Shown: positions 1-6,702 of the stretch, one piece after another
How positions within the stretch are numbered: the first letter of the stretch is position 1
How the letters are laid out: every line of letters starts with the position of its first letter
Source: Prolixibacteraceae bacterium
Lineage (GTDB): Bacteria; Bacteroidota; Bacteroidia; Bacteroidales; Prolixibacteraceae
Length of the DNA stretch: 10,528 nt
Assembly (NCBI GenBank): GCA_007116765.1
Contig: SKHV01000222.1
Coordinates: forward strand, 1-10,528
Direction of reading: 5' to 3'
Notes under the pieces: model-generated
What the model saw: only the letters and a program-made list of their open reading frames with translations
Databases searched by the model: none
What the model was told of the DNA's origin: nothing
Made by a program: the position numbers and the translations under genes

Positions 1-1034
1 TCTTTAAGGTTCGAATACACGGTAATGAATTCGCCATGCCTGATGATTACTGCAGTATTTCCTCCGGGAATTGCAAAAACCCGGCTCACTGTTCCCTGGA
101 AAATAGCTCGTGCTTTTTCATCGGGTCTTGTAGTTATATCAATGCCATTGTTCCTGATAATAATATTTTTCATCACCGGGTGTGCATGTTCACCAAACTT
201 GTCGGTAATTACACCGTGGCGTGTTGGCCAGGGAAAGCGCCCCTTATTCTTTTCAAAATCTTCGGAAAGAATTTCAAACTCAGGCGTACGGGCAATTTCG
301 AGTGCACGGCGCGCTTCTTCTTCAATAAGTCGCTGTATTTCGTTTTCAAGTCGTTGTTCAATGCGCTGTTGAGAACGCAAATGCTGAGTAAGTTCACGCT
401 GACGGTTTTGGAGTTGATTGTAGGTAGCACTTTGACGATTTTGCTCGTTCTGCAATTGTGAAAATTCCTGCATTTGCTGCTGTACAATGTCTTGTAACTC
501 ATGACGTGTATGACTCAGTTCTTCAGATTTTACAAGCAGCACCGAGCGAATTGCATCAATTTGTTCAGATTGTTTTTGCCTGTGCTGTGTCATTTGACGA
601 ATGTACAACAAGCGCTTATAGGCCTGGTTGAAACTTTTACTCGACATTAAAAATATCAAGGTGTTAGAATCTCCACTTTTGCGTTGAGCCTGACGGATAA
701 GTTGAGCATAATCGTCCCGTATTTTCTCCAAATCTTCGCTCATTATCGAAATCAGGAACTCGTTTTCGCTGATTGATTGCTGTAACAGGTTGATTTGTTC
801 GTTATACTCTGTAATCAATTTATTTCGTAAGGTTATTTGCTCGTTTAATAGTGAAAGCTGATTTAATGATGCTTTACTTGATTCACCTGTTTTGTTTAGC
901 AACCAATTGGTATATTCTATTTCCTGGCGCGTTTTATCCTTCTGTTCTCGCAACTCACTAATATTTTGCGCCATTGCACTGAACGTGATACACATTCCAA
1001 AAAAAACCAGCAATATTACACGTGAAACTTTCAT
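1..1034 (-). CDS. EnvC-like murein hydrolase activator (degenerate LytM/M23), C-terminus cut by window edge
   Basis: The ATG at 1034 opens an uninterrupted frame of 344 codons that runs off the window, so the C-terminus is missing. Residues 1-22 form a signal peptide ending in a plausible AMA cleavage site. Residues 25-117 and 155-247 are rich in Q, E, R and L and predict long coiled coils, with the EnvC-type segment FLMSSKSFNQAYKRLLYIRQ at 128-147 between them. A LytM/M23 domain starts near 266 (FPWP; GVITDKFGEHAHPV at 274-287). The first zinc-ligand position of HxGxD is Asn (N295-N-G-I-D299), and the YxHL histidine is also Asn (Y340-S-N342-L). This is the pattern of non-catalytic EnvC/NlpD-type activators, which bind and switch on amidases during septum splitting rather than cutting peptidoglycan themselves. 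It is the last visible gene of the dut-TPR-DUF4292 operon, 18 bases after its neighbour. The family call is strong; the activator role is inferred from the missing ligands. Confidence 0.9.
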   Translation of the reverse strand, partial: MKVSRVILLVFFGMCITFSAMAQNISELREQKDKTRQEIEYTNWLLNKTGESSKASLNQLSLLNEQITLRNKLITEYNEQINLLQQSISENEFLISIMSEDLEKIRDDYAQLIRQAQRKSGDSNTLIFLMSSKSFNQAYKRLLYIRQMTQHRQKQSEQIDAIRSVLLVKSEELSHTRHELQDIVQQQMQEFSQLQNEQNRQSATYNQLQNRQRELTQHLRSQQRIEQRLENEIQRLIEEEARRALEIARTPEFEILSEDFEKNKGRFPWPTRHGVITDKFGEHAHPVMKNIIIRNNGIDITTRPDEKARAIFQGTVSRVFAIPGGNTAVIIRHGEFITVYSNLK

Positions 1035-1052
1035 GAATACACCTAATTCGAT

Positions 1053-1946
1053 TTAATTTTTTCGCCTTATATGATACTGTTCATACTGTTCGGGAATATT
1101 TATAGTAAAACCTTGCGATTTATTCACTGTTGTTCTTGACAAACCCATATCTACATTGATATTTTGCTTCTCTCCATTCAAACTGAAAGAAATGGTTTGA
1201 GGAAATAAACTTCTTCCAATTTTTTCGTAATCGCTATACAGCACGGTGACTGTCTCATTCAGCTTTATATTGTGCAAGATAATTTTTTTAATCACATAAT
1301 CGCGAGGGTCAATCCACACCGAGTAGTTGATAAATTCAGAATCGTCCATGCGCTGCATGTAACGCGAAAGGCGACGCTCGTTTCCTTCGGCAACTGCTTT
1401 ATCTATACGCTTGCTGAACTGACTGTTTACGCGGTACATCCCCATATCAACCTCCGAAACCAGATTTTTGTCCACAAGTTCGCTATCTACAAAGCGGCTT
1501 ACATCGGCAGTAAGGATTGCCTGTAGTATTTCAAAATCGAAATTGAATCCGAATAATTGTGAGCTCGCGCTTATTTCGTCGCGTATAAAGTTCCTGTCAA
1601 AATAGTTTACCACAATGATGCTGTCAGGGGTTAATAATCCACGACCCAACGGGATATTCAGTTTCCGGATGGTAAGTAGCATTTCCTTGTCCTTATCCAA
1701 TACAAGTTGTGCCGAGAAACTGTTGCGTTCTCCGCTATCATTATACACAACGGCAATTCGTTTCGATTCGTAGTTCAGATAATCGGGAGCAGCTCGCTCC
1801 ACCCTGCGTATAATGCGGTTCACCGACATTGGCCTCAGCTCTTCGACAGTAAAGTCGCGTGTAGTTTTACACGACGAAAACACAATTGTCGTTACAGCTA
1901 TTATAAGAAATATACTTTTCCCTCTGCCTTTTGCTATTCTATTCAT
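1053..1946 (-). CDS. DUF4292 family lipoprotein (LolA/LolB-like fold suspected)
   Basis: This 297-residue protein starts at the ATG at 1946. From there it has a basic N-terminus, a hydrophobic segment (11-23) and a lipobox ending FSSC, with Cys26 as the lipidated residue. A longer frame from 2006 would bury this signal behind 20 charged residues, so I reject it. A GAGGGG run lies 4 bases before the ATG. The mature part is mostly beta-strand-like. It includes LLTPDSIIVVNYFDRNF (104-120) and a late run of strands (207-257: YSVWIDPRDYVIKKI, then TVLYSDYEKIGRSLFPQTI) that resembles LolA/LolB-type lipoprotein carriers. I recognise the family as DUF4292, found mainly in Bacteroidota; its function is not established to my knowledge. 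The start overlaps the end of the upstream TPR gene by 8 bases, so the two are probably translationally coupled. It likely sits in the periplasm, anchored to a membrane. A role in lipoprotein or envelope handling is an inference from fold and neighbours. Confidence 0.82.
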   Translation of the reverse strand: MNRIAKGRGKSIFLIIAVTTIVFSSCKTTRDFTVEELRPMSVNRIIRRVERAAPDYLNYESKRIAVVYNDSGERNSFSAQLVLDKDKEMLLTIRKLNIPLGRGLLTPDSIIVVNYFDRNFIRDEISASSQLFGFNFDFEILQAILTADVSRFVDSELVDKNLVSEVDMGMYRVNSQFSKRIDKAVAEGNERRLSRYMQRMDDSEFINYSVWIDPRDYVIKKIILHNIKLNETVTVLYSDYEKIGRSLFPQTISFSLNGEKQNINVDMGLSRTTVNKSQGFTINIPEQYEQYHIRRKN

Positions 1947-3705
1947 TAATCCCCTCTTCAATGTATTTTTCCTTCTCAATCTTTTTCTGCAAAGTATCTG
2001 AATCACTGCCTAATTCGAGTGCTTTTTTCCAATACTCTATTGCTTCGTCGATTTTTTCTAGTTTAAAAAGAATATCGCCGTAATGCTCCAAAATTACAGC
2101 GTTTTCGAGTCCACCGTTTTGTAACGCAGTATCCATATAAAACCTTGCCAACCTGTACTCGCCTTTTTTGAAAAGCACCCATGCATGGGTATCGAGGTAA
2201 GTAGCATTGTTAGGGTTGGCTTTTATTACTTTGCTGCTCATTTGCTCTGCTTTTTCAAGCATCTCGCCTCGGGTAGCAAGATAATAAGCGTAGTTATTTA
2301 GTGCAATATAGTTCTCGGGGTCAGTCTCAATTACTCTCTCGAATTCGGCGAAAGCTTTTTCACTATTACTTAAGCTATAATAAGCTTCGGCTTTATTTAA
2401 AGCGAACTGAGCTTCAAGCCTTTTGTTATCTACCAAATACAGCTCGCCGGTTTCGAGCATGTTAATTGCCTTTTCATACTCTTTCATCTGAATGTTTGCC
2501 ACTGCATTGAGCATATACAAAAAGGGTTGAGTAGGAAAAAGCGAAATCGCTTCGGAACTAGTCTTATCCATTTGAACATAATCATTCATCTGGTTATCTA
2601 GTATTATAAGTTGCTCCCAAAGCTCGTACGAATTAGGGTTTATGTTGAGTGCTTTGCCTATATATTCTCTGGCCTCATTAAGTTTACCTCTACTGATCAT
2701 GAAATCGGCCAGAATACCATAACTTCTGGTATCATCCGGATGAGTTTCGATGATGCATTCGATAAGTGTCAGAATTTTTTCGTCTTCAATTTTTAAATCT
2801 GCAGGAGCATTGCTAAGCATCAAATACAATTGAATTTTAGTTTCAATTTCTACATCGTGATGCGAAAACCCGATTTTTGCATGCTCGTATCCCTTGTCAA
2901 AATTACTGTTTTTAAAGTGAAAAGTGGCCAGAGAAAAATGAACAAAGCCATTATATGGATCAATTTCGAGCACCCGGTTGTAATATTCAAGTGCTTTCTC
3001 AACATTACCATCCTCACTATACATATCTGCCATTATTCCATAATATTCGGGAACATCGGGATAGGTTTCAATAAGTTGCTCAATTTCTTTGTATGCTGCT
3101 TTATTGTTTCCACTTTCGCGGTGAATGTGTTGACGAGCTATGGCAATTTGCTCGTTATATCCCATCAAATTCTCAAGTTGATCGTAGGCATTTAAAGCTG
3201 CCTTATAATCGCCTGAGTTGGTAAGTAGCATTGCATTTACATAGTAATATTCTACATTTTCAGGATCATTCTTAATCAGCTCGTTGTAAATATTACTGGC
3301 TTTTGCAATTTGGTTTGTGCCTTGATAAATTCGTGCAAGCAGCAATTTATACCAACTATTATCGGGATTTATATCGATGGCTCTTTCGAGTAAAAGCCTT
3401 GCACTTACCACATCGCCCTTAGTAGCATAAATTTTAGCCAATTCATACAACGAAGCTGCCGAGTGCGGATTTATTTCGAGGCAACCGTTGAAATATTGTA
3501 TTGCCACATCGGTATTACCTAACATGTTTTGCTTTAGACCTTCGATAAAATAGAATTCAAATTCGATGCGTTTATCTTCGGTCAATATTACAACTTCATG
3601 TTCAGTAGATGAAGTACTTCCATTATCTACAGCTTTACGCGTTGAACTACAAGCAGCTGCGATAAGTATCGTAAAAAAAAGAATAATAATAATTCGAATG
3701 TTCAT
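1939..3705 (-). CDS. TPR-repeat lipoprotein
   Basis: This 588-residue protein starts at the ATG at 3705, which gives a clean lipoprotein signal (hydrophobic 3-18, lipobox AAAC, Cys19). Starting at 3753 instead would add 16 residues before the signal and overlap dut, so it is unlikely. From about residue 46 to 570 the chain is almost all tetratricopeptide repeats of about 34 residues. Clear units end in the usual D/NP turn: INPHSAASLYELA (78), INPDNSWYKLLLA (112), DPENVEYYYVNA (147), IDPYNGFVHFSLA (248), INPNSYELWEQL (355), TDPENYIALNNYAYYLA (461), ANPNNATYLDTHAWVLF (496). TPR arrays are protein-binding scaffolds, so this is probably a periplasm-facing adaptor. The residues after Cys19 (SSTRK) lack the acidic surface-export signal known in this phylum. 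It lies 13 bases after dut and overlaps the DUF4292 gene by 8 bases. The specific partner cannot be read from sequence. Confidence 0.9.
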   Translation of the reverse strand: MNIRIIIILFFTILIAAACSSTRKAVDNGSTSSTEHEVVILTEDKRIEFEFYFIEGLKQNMLGNTDVAIQYFNGCLEINPHSAASLYELAKIYATKGDVVSARLLLERAIDINPDNSWYKLLLARIYQGTNQIAKASNIYNELIKNDPENVEYYYVNAMLLTNSGDYKAALNAYDQLENLMGYNEQIAIARQHIHRESGNNKAAYKEIEQLIETYPDVPEYYGIMADMYSEDGNVEKALEYYNRVLEIDPYNGFVHFSLATFHFKNSNFDKGYEHAKIGFSHHDVEIETKIQLYLMLSNAPADLKIEDEKILTLIECIIETHPDDTRSYGILADFMISRGKLNEAREYIGKALNINPNSYELWEQLIILDNQMNDYVQMDKTSSEAISLFPTQPFLYMLNAVANIQMKEYEKAINMLETGELYLVDNKRLEAQFALNKAEAYYSLSNSEKAFAEFERVIETDPENYIALNNYAYYLATRGEMLEKAEQMSSKVIKANPNNATYLDTHAWVLFKKGEYRLARFYMDTALQNGGLENAVILEHYGDILFKLEKIDEAIEYWKKALELGSDSDTLQKKIEKEKYIEEGINE

Positions 3706-3718
3706 TGTTATTGGCAAT

Positions 3719-4153
3719 TTAATTTTTGCCGGTATGCCCAAAACCTCCAGCACCCCGAGCTGTTTCTTCTAAAATATCAACCTGTTCCCACTTCACTGAT
3801 TCATGTCTGGCAATAACCATTTGACAAATGCGTTCGCCACTTTTTACGGTAAATGTTTCATTCGAAAGGTTAACAAGAATAATTCCTATTTCTCCCCGAT
3901 AGTCAGCATCAATTGTTCCGGGCGTATTAAGTACTGAAATTCCGTGTTTCAAAGCCAGGCCACTGCGTGGCCTAATTTGCGCCTCATAGCCTGAAGGCAA
4001 TCCGATGAACAATCCTGTGGGTATGAGTGCTCTTTCAAGGGGTTTAAGAGAAATGTCGCGATCCAAATAGGCACGTAAGTCCATGCCTGCCGAATGCCCG
4101 GTGCTATATGCGGGCAATGGATTATTCGATTTATTTATAATTTTTACAAGCAT
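3719..4153 (-). CDS. dut: dUTP diphosphatase (dUTPase)
   Basis: This 144-residue protein is a complete trimeric-type dUTPase, which hydrolyses dUTP to dUMP and pyrophosphate. That keeps uracil out of DNA and supplies the substrate for thymidylate synthase. All five family motifs are present in order: AGMDLRA (22-28), RPRSGLA (61-67), GTIDADYRGE (79-88, with the catalytic-site aspartates and uracil-contacting Tyr85), GERICQMVIA (106-115) and the C-terminal arm RGAGGFGHTG (133-142), whose Phe138 closes over the base. Length is normal and nothing is missing. It is cytosolic with no signal peptide. It appears to be the first gene of the unit that continues with the TPR lipoprotein, DUF4292 and the EnvC-like protein. 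I recall this order as recurrent in Bacteroidota although the functions are unrelated. The region upstream carries two dyads and no good consensus promoter. Confidence 0.98.
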   Translation of the reverse strand: MLVKIINKSNNPLPAYSTGHSAGMDLRAYLDRDISLKPLERALIPTGLFIGLPSGYEAQIRPRSGLALKHGISVLNTPGTIDADYRGEIGIILVNLSNETFTVKSGERICQMVIARHESVKWEQVDILEETARGAGGFGHTGKN

Positions 4154-4186
4154 TTTTTATCAAGTAATTTCTACGCAAAATAATCA

Positions 4187-4216
4187 CAAAAATTGCGCAC
4201 TAATATTTTAATGCGC
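4187..4216 (-). terminator. Probable intrinsic terminator after ldcA-yraN
   Basis: Read on the minus strand, 4216-4195 folds into a 9-bp stem: GCGCA, a U-G wobble and UAA against UUA, G and UGCGC, closed by an AATA tetraloop. It is followed by AA and five T residues. On the plus strand the wobble becomes a C/A mismatch and no T-run follows, so the signal is directional and fits the end of the ldcA-yraN transcript. The two A residues before the T-run and the AT-rich upper stem make it weaker than the one at 5591-5622. Confidence 0.5.
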
Positions 4217-4233
4217 TAAGATATATAATCTTA
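4217..4233. repeat. Short inverted repeat upstream of dut
   Basis: TAAGAT (4217-4222) and ATCTTA (4228-4233) are perfect 6-base inverted arms around a 5-base AT spacer. It abuts the 4195-4216 hairpin with no base between. It could be an operator-like dyad for dut, part of a double-hairpin 3' end for yraN, or chance in AT-rich DNA; I cannot tell which. Confidence 0.35.
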
Positions 4234-4276
4234 TGAATTTTATCGAACCTGCTGCTCTTTTTCGTATCGATTTAGA

Positions 4277-4645
4277 CTAATCAACAATAGGAGAAAAAGC
4301 ATCTTCAATATGGTTCAGTTCGTATTTTCCTTCGCGGTACCATTTAATAAAAACCACGTCGAAACGCGCTTCAATATCAATTTCCTTTTCAAGTATATAA
4401 GCTTCGGCGGCACTTGTAAGCAGTTTGATTTTGCTGTTGCTGATAGCATCGCGTGGTTCTTCATAAATAGCAGCACTGCGAGTTTTCACTTCAACAAAAA
4501 CAAGCCGGTTTTTATGTATTGCAATAATATCAATCTCAGCTTTATCGTAACGCCAGTTTCTTTCACTTATTTTAAATCCCTTTTTTATCAGGTAATAAAA
4601 AGCAAGATCTTCACCTTTTTTCCCCAGATCGGTATGCTGTGCCAT
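4277..4645 (-). CDS. yraN: YraN/UPF0102 family protein (nuclease fold)
   Basis: This 122-residue protein matches the UPF0102/YraN family in length and motifs: LGKKGEDLA near the start (Glu12), RNWR (29-32), EIDIIA (37-42) and LVFVEVKTR (48-56). The acidic/lysine set Glu12, Asp39, Glu52 and Lys54 reproduces the (D/E)...D...ExK signature of the PD-(D/E)xK, Holliday-junction-resolvase-like nuclease fold. The family is widespread, but I know of no settled cellular role, so DNA cleavage is only suggested by the fold. No signal peptide or membrane segment is present, so it is cytosolic. It starts 3 bases after the ldcA stop (TAA TTA ATG), so the pair is almost certainly cotranscribed and probably translationally coupled. 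A probable terminator follows about 60 bases downstream of its stop. Confidence 0.93.
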   Translation of the reverse strand: MAQHTDLGKKGEDLAFYYLIKKGFKISERNWRYDKAEIDIIAIHKNRLVFVEVKTRSAAIYEEPRDAISNSKIKLLTSAAEAYILEKEIDIEARFDVVFIKWYREGKYELNHIEDAFSPIVD

Positions 4646-4648
4646 TAA

Positions 4649-5551
4649 TTATTGTTTTAGAATTACTTTATTTCCTGCATCGAGAGTGGCCATACACCCC
4701 ATTTTCATGGGGAAATTTGACTGCTGATGGCCTGCCGGAAAGTCAAAAACAACAGGGTAATTGTATTCCGACACGGCATCGAGTATAATTTCTTTGGCGT
4801 TTTTTCCAAAAGGAGTAGCCCCGTCCTTCATTGCCGTAAAACTGCCCACTAGCAGGGCTGCAATATGACTTAGTTTTCCACCATATTTGAGATTCATCAT
4901 TATGCGGTCGAGGTGATAAAGGTATTCTGAAAGATCTTCTATGAACAATATCTTTCCTTCGGTGTCGATGTCGTATTCGGTGCCTCTGAGGCTGTATAAA
5001 ATGGAAAGGTTACCTCCAATCAAACTTCCTGAAGCTTCTCCTGAACGATTGCATACTGAAGCTTCTATTTCGTAATGCAACTCGTTTCCTAGAAGCACAT
5101 CCATCATTTTCGTGAAGCTTTCCGATGGGATATTGTTTTTGATAAAATGCCCAGGCATTACGGCATGTAAGGAAGCAATATTTTTTTTATGCAGGCAGGC
5201 ATGCAGCACGCTTATGTCGCTAAATCCCACAATCCACTTTGGTTTTTTGATGAAATTTTCCCAGTTAATCATTGACATAATACGCAAAGTACCATAACCT
5301 CCTCTGGAACAAAAAATGGCTTTTACATCGGGACTGTCAATCATTTGCTGCAAATCGGCAGCACGTTGTAGGTCGGAACCGGCATACTGATAATGCCTGG
5401 TCAGCACATGTTGCCCCATTAATACCTTGTAACCTTTCTGCTCAAGCAAACTAGCCGCAGGTAAAACAAGAGCTTCGTCAATAAACGATGCAGTAGATAC
5501 AATTCCCACAGTATCGCCAGATTTAATATAAGAAGGTATAATCGTTTTCAT
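4649..5551 (-). CDS. ldcA: LD-carboxypeptidase (peptidase S66), murein tetrapeptide carboxypeptidase
   Basis: This 300-residue protein has the full S66 layout. The segment IFCSRGGYGT (79-88) is the hallmark loop. The nucleophile is Ser111 in GFSD. Glu205 in LFIED and His275 in FPAGHQ complete the Ser-Glu-His triad characteristic of the family. GSLIGGNLSIL (175-185) is also conserved. The enzyme removes the terminal D-Ala from the L,D-bond of murein tetrapeptides, giving tripeptides that can be recycled into peptidoglycan precursors. There is no signal peptide, as expected for a cytosolic recycling enzyme. Some S66 members instead cleave microcin-type peptides (MccF); the lone housekeeping context with yraN favours recycling. 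A TATATTTG box lies 29 bases upstream of the start, immediately after the terminator of the SPOR gene. Confidence 0.95.
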   Translation of the reverse strand: MKTIIPSYIKSGDTVGIVSTASFIDEALVLPAASLLEQKGYKVLMGQHVLTRHYQYAGSDLQRAADLQQMIDSPDVKAIFCSRGGYGTLRIMSMINWENFIKKPKWIVGFSDISVLHACLHKKNIASLHAVMPGHFIKNNIPSESFTKMMDVLLGNELHYEIEASVCNRSGEASGSLIGGNLSILYSLRGTEYDIDTEGKILFIEDLSEYLYHLDRIMMNLKYGGKLSHIAALLVGSFTAMKDGATPFGKNAKEIILDAVSEYNYPVVFDFPAGHQQSNFPMKMGCMATLDAGNKVILKQ

Positions 5552-5580
5552 ACAAACATCATTATAAGTAATAAGTACAA

Positions 5581-5588
5581 CAAATATA
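5581..5588 (-). promoter_or_regulatory. Candidate -7 box for ldcA-yraN
   Basis: TATATTTG on the minus strand is an exact match to the Bacteroidota -7 consensus TAnnTTTG, 29 bases before the ldcA ATG. No TTG-type -33 box sits at the usual distance, because that stretch is occupied by the terminator hairpin. Support is therefore from one box and from the need for a new start after the terminator. Confidence 0.4.
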
Positions 5589-5590
5589 AC

Positions 5591-5622
5591 AAAAAAGAGG
5601 CTGCTCCTTTTGAAACAACCTC
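5591..5622 (-). terminator. Strong intrinsic terminator of the HU/SPOR gene
   Basis: On the minus strand, 5622-5612 (GAGGTTGTTTC) pairs over all 11 positions with 5607-5597 (GGAGCAGCCTC), 8 Watson-Crick and 3 G-U pairs, around an AAAA loop, followed directly by six T residues (5596-5591). It begins 24 bases after the SPOR gene stop. On the plus strand no T-run follows, so it acts leftward only. Confidence 0.88.
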
Positions 5623-5646
5623 CCTACTCAAAGAGTAATAAATAAT

Positions 5647-6540
5647 TTATCGTGTACTTACCCAAACTCCCGAAGCGGGATAGCTTGAGCGATACTTTTC
5701 CATTGCATTTAATGCCTCTTGTTTATTTTTGTATGAATCGACAATTACCCTAAATAAACCATCGTCCATTTTAATTATTTCAGAATTGTACTCCTGATTC
5801 TTAAACCGGTTTTGTAGAGTAGTTGCGTTTTCGAAACTCGAAAAACTTCCACCTACTAAAACGTAAGGCAATTTGTTTATTTCGCTTCCTGGCAATGAAA
5901 CACTCTCATCGAATTTTACTTCATCGATGCGATCCGGTACAGATTCCGCCATTATTTTTACCGGGTTCAGGTTTGAAGTATCCAGCTTAAGATTATCATT
6001 TTTGAGTGGAAACAAGGACAAGCCCAGCAAAAGCACTACACTAGCTGCAATTTTCAATGCGTCTTTGCGGTTGTTTATTCTTCGTACAACTGGTTTTGTA
6101 CGGTATACCGACATGGCTGCATTTTCACATAACAATGGCATTGAGAAACTTTGTAAGCCATAGGCATCGGTCAATTCAAGACTTTCTCCCGGGGTAAATA
6201 TAATGTTTCCATTTCGGTCGAATTCAAATTCGCCAAGTTTTTCGAAAGCAATTTTTTCTCCTTTGTTCAAAGAGATAAACAAACGGTCGACAAAACTAAT
6301 GACTGCCAAATTTGCCTGATGAAAATCAACACCCTGCGAAACCACCAATTGATTAATCAACAATCCATCGTTACGGTTGATCTTACTACTGAAAACCACC
6401 TCTTTATAAGGAGGTTTGAATGTGTTCGATTGTGAGTTGAAGCTTGCAGGTTTATAATTAGAGATAAAACCGCCAAACCCCGGCAAAATTACACATTCGT
6501 GATAATTTAATAAGTCTTGTATTTCTTTTGCGATGTTCAT
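5647..6540 (-). CDS. HU-CCDC81-like / SPOR-domain membrane protein
   Basis: This 297-residue protein starts at the ATG at 6540. A longer frame from 6606 would reach through the -7 and -33 boxes at 6560-6592, so those residues could not come from that transcript. Residues 1-60 contain the signature CVILPGFGGFISNYKPA (16-32) of the bacterial HU-CCDC81 domain. Residues about 62-130 look like its companion second domain (NQLVVSQGVDFHQANLAV, then GEKIAFEKLGEFEF). A single transmembrane helix follows at about 161-179, then a linker, then a SPOR domain from 224 to 296 (PYVLVGGSFSSFENA... GLFRVIVDSY). SPOR domains bind denuded septal glycan, so the expected topology is a cytosolic HU-like head and a periplasmic peptidoglycan-binding tail, suggesting a division-site factor. 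Whether the HU-like part binds DNA is not shown. It is transcribed alone, divergently from galE, with its own promoter and terminator. Confidence 0.88.
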   Translation of the reverse strand: MNIAKEIQDLLNYHECVILPGFGGFISNYKPASFNSQSNTFKPPYKEVVFSSKINRNDGLLINQLVVSQGVDFHQANLAVISFVDRLFISLNKGEKIAFEKLGEFEFDRNGNIIFTPGESLELTDAYGLQSFSMPLLCENAAMSVYRTKPVVRRINNRKDALKIAASVVLLLGLSLFPLKNDNLKLDTSNLNPVKIMAESVPDRIDEVKFDESVSLPGSEINKLPYVLVGGSFSSFENATTLQNRFKNQEYNSEIIKMDDGLFRVIVDSYKNKQEALNAMEKYRSSYPASGVWVSTR

Positions 6541-6559
6541 TTTTGAAATAATTGTAACC

Positions 6560-6592
6560 CAAAAGTACACAAAATTGTATCGGCAACAAAAA
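6560..6592 (-). promoter_or_regulatory. Bacteroidota-type promoter for the HU/SPOR gene
   Basis: On the minus strand TTTTTG (6592-6587) is followed after 19 bases by TACTTTTG (6567-6560), a full match to the TTTG / TAnnTTTG arrangement of the phylum's primary sigma factor. The -7 box lies 19 bases before the ATG at 6540, predicting a short leader, and it rules out the longer start at 6606. Confidence 0.75.
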
Positions 6593-6647
6593 TTATTTTT
6601 CAACACAAATAAAGAATTGTTAATAACTAATGTTTCGCATTATACAG

Positions 6648-6678
6648 GTTGATGCCTCAGCAATATTTTCTATTTTTG
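6648..6678 (+). promoter_or_regulatory. Bacteroidota-type promoter for galE-rfbB-glycosyltransferase
   Basis: GTTG (6648-6651), a 19-base spacer and TATTTTTG (6671-6678) match the -33/-7 consensus. The -7 box ends 24 bases before the galE ATG at 6703, so the in-frame ATGs at 6649 and 6652 lie inside the promoter and cannot be the start. The -33 boxes of this promoter and its divergent partner are 55 bases apart. Confidence 0.75.
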
Positions 6679-6702
6679 TGCTATCAAACTCATAAACAAA
6701 GA

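Noticed and set aside
25..461. Two overlapping plus-strand frames of 115 and 141 codons opposite the EnvC-like gene
   Set aside because: They lie antisense to a strongly recognisable coding region and have no coherent protein features; they are shadows of its codon pattern.
1947..2006. Longer start for the DUF4292 lipoprotein
   Set aside because: It would put 20 basic residues ahead of a clear lipoprotein signal and extend the overlap with the TPR gene; the ATG at 1946 has a GAGGGG run just upstream.
3706..3753. Longer start for the TPR lipoprotein inside dut
   Set aside because: The extra 16 residues precede a normal signal peptide and overlap dut; the ATG at 3705 is better placed.
4176..4183. 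TTATTTTG as the dut -7 promoter box
   Set aside because: One of the two key leading bases is wrong (TT for TA) and no TTG box lies at the usual distance. The dut promoter remains unassigned.
6541..6606. Longer start for the HU/SPOR protein
   Set aside because: The extension covers its own -33 and -7 promoter boxes and adds non-conserved residues before the HU-type start.
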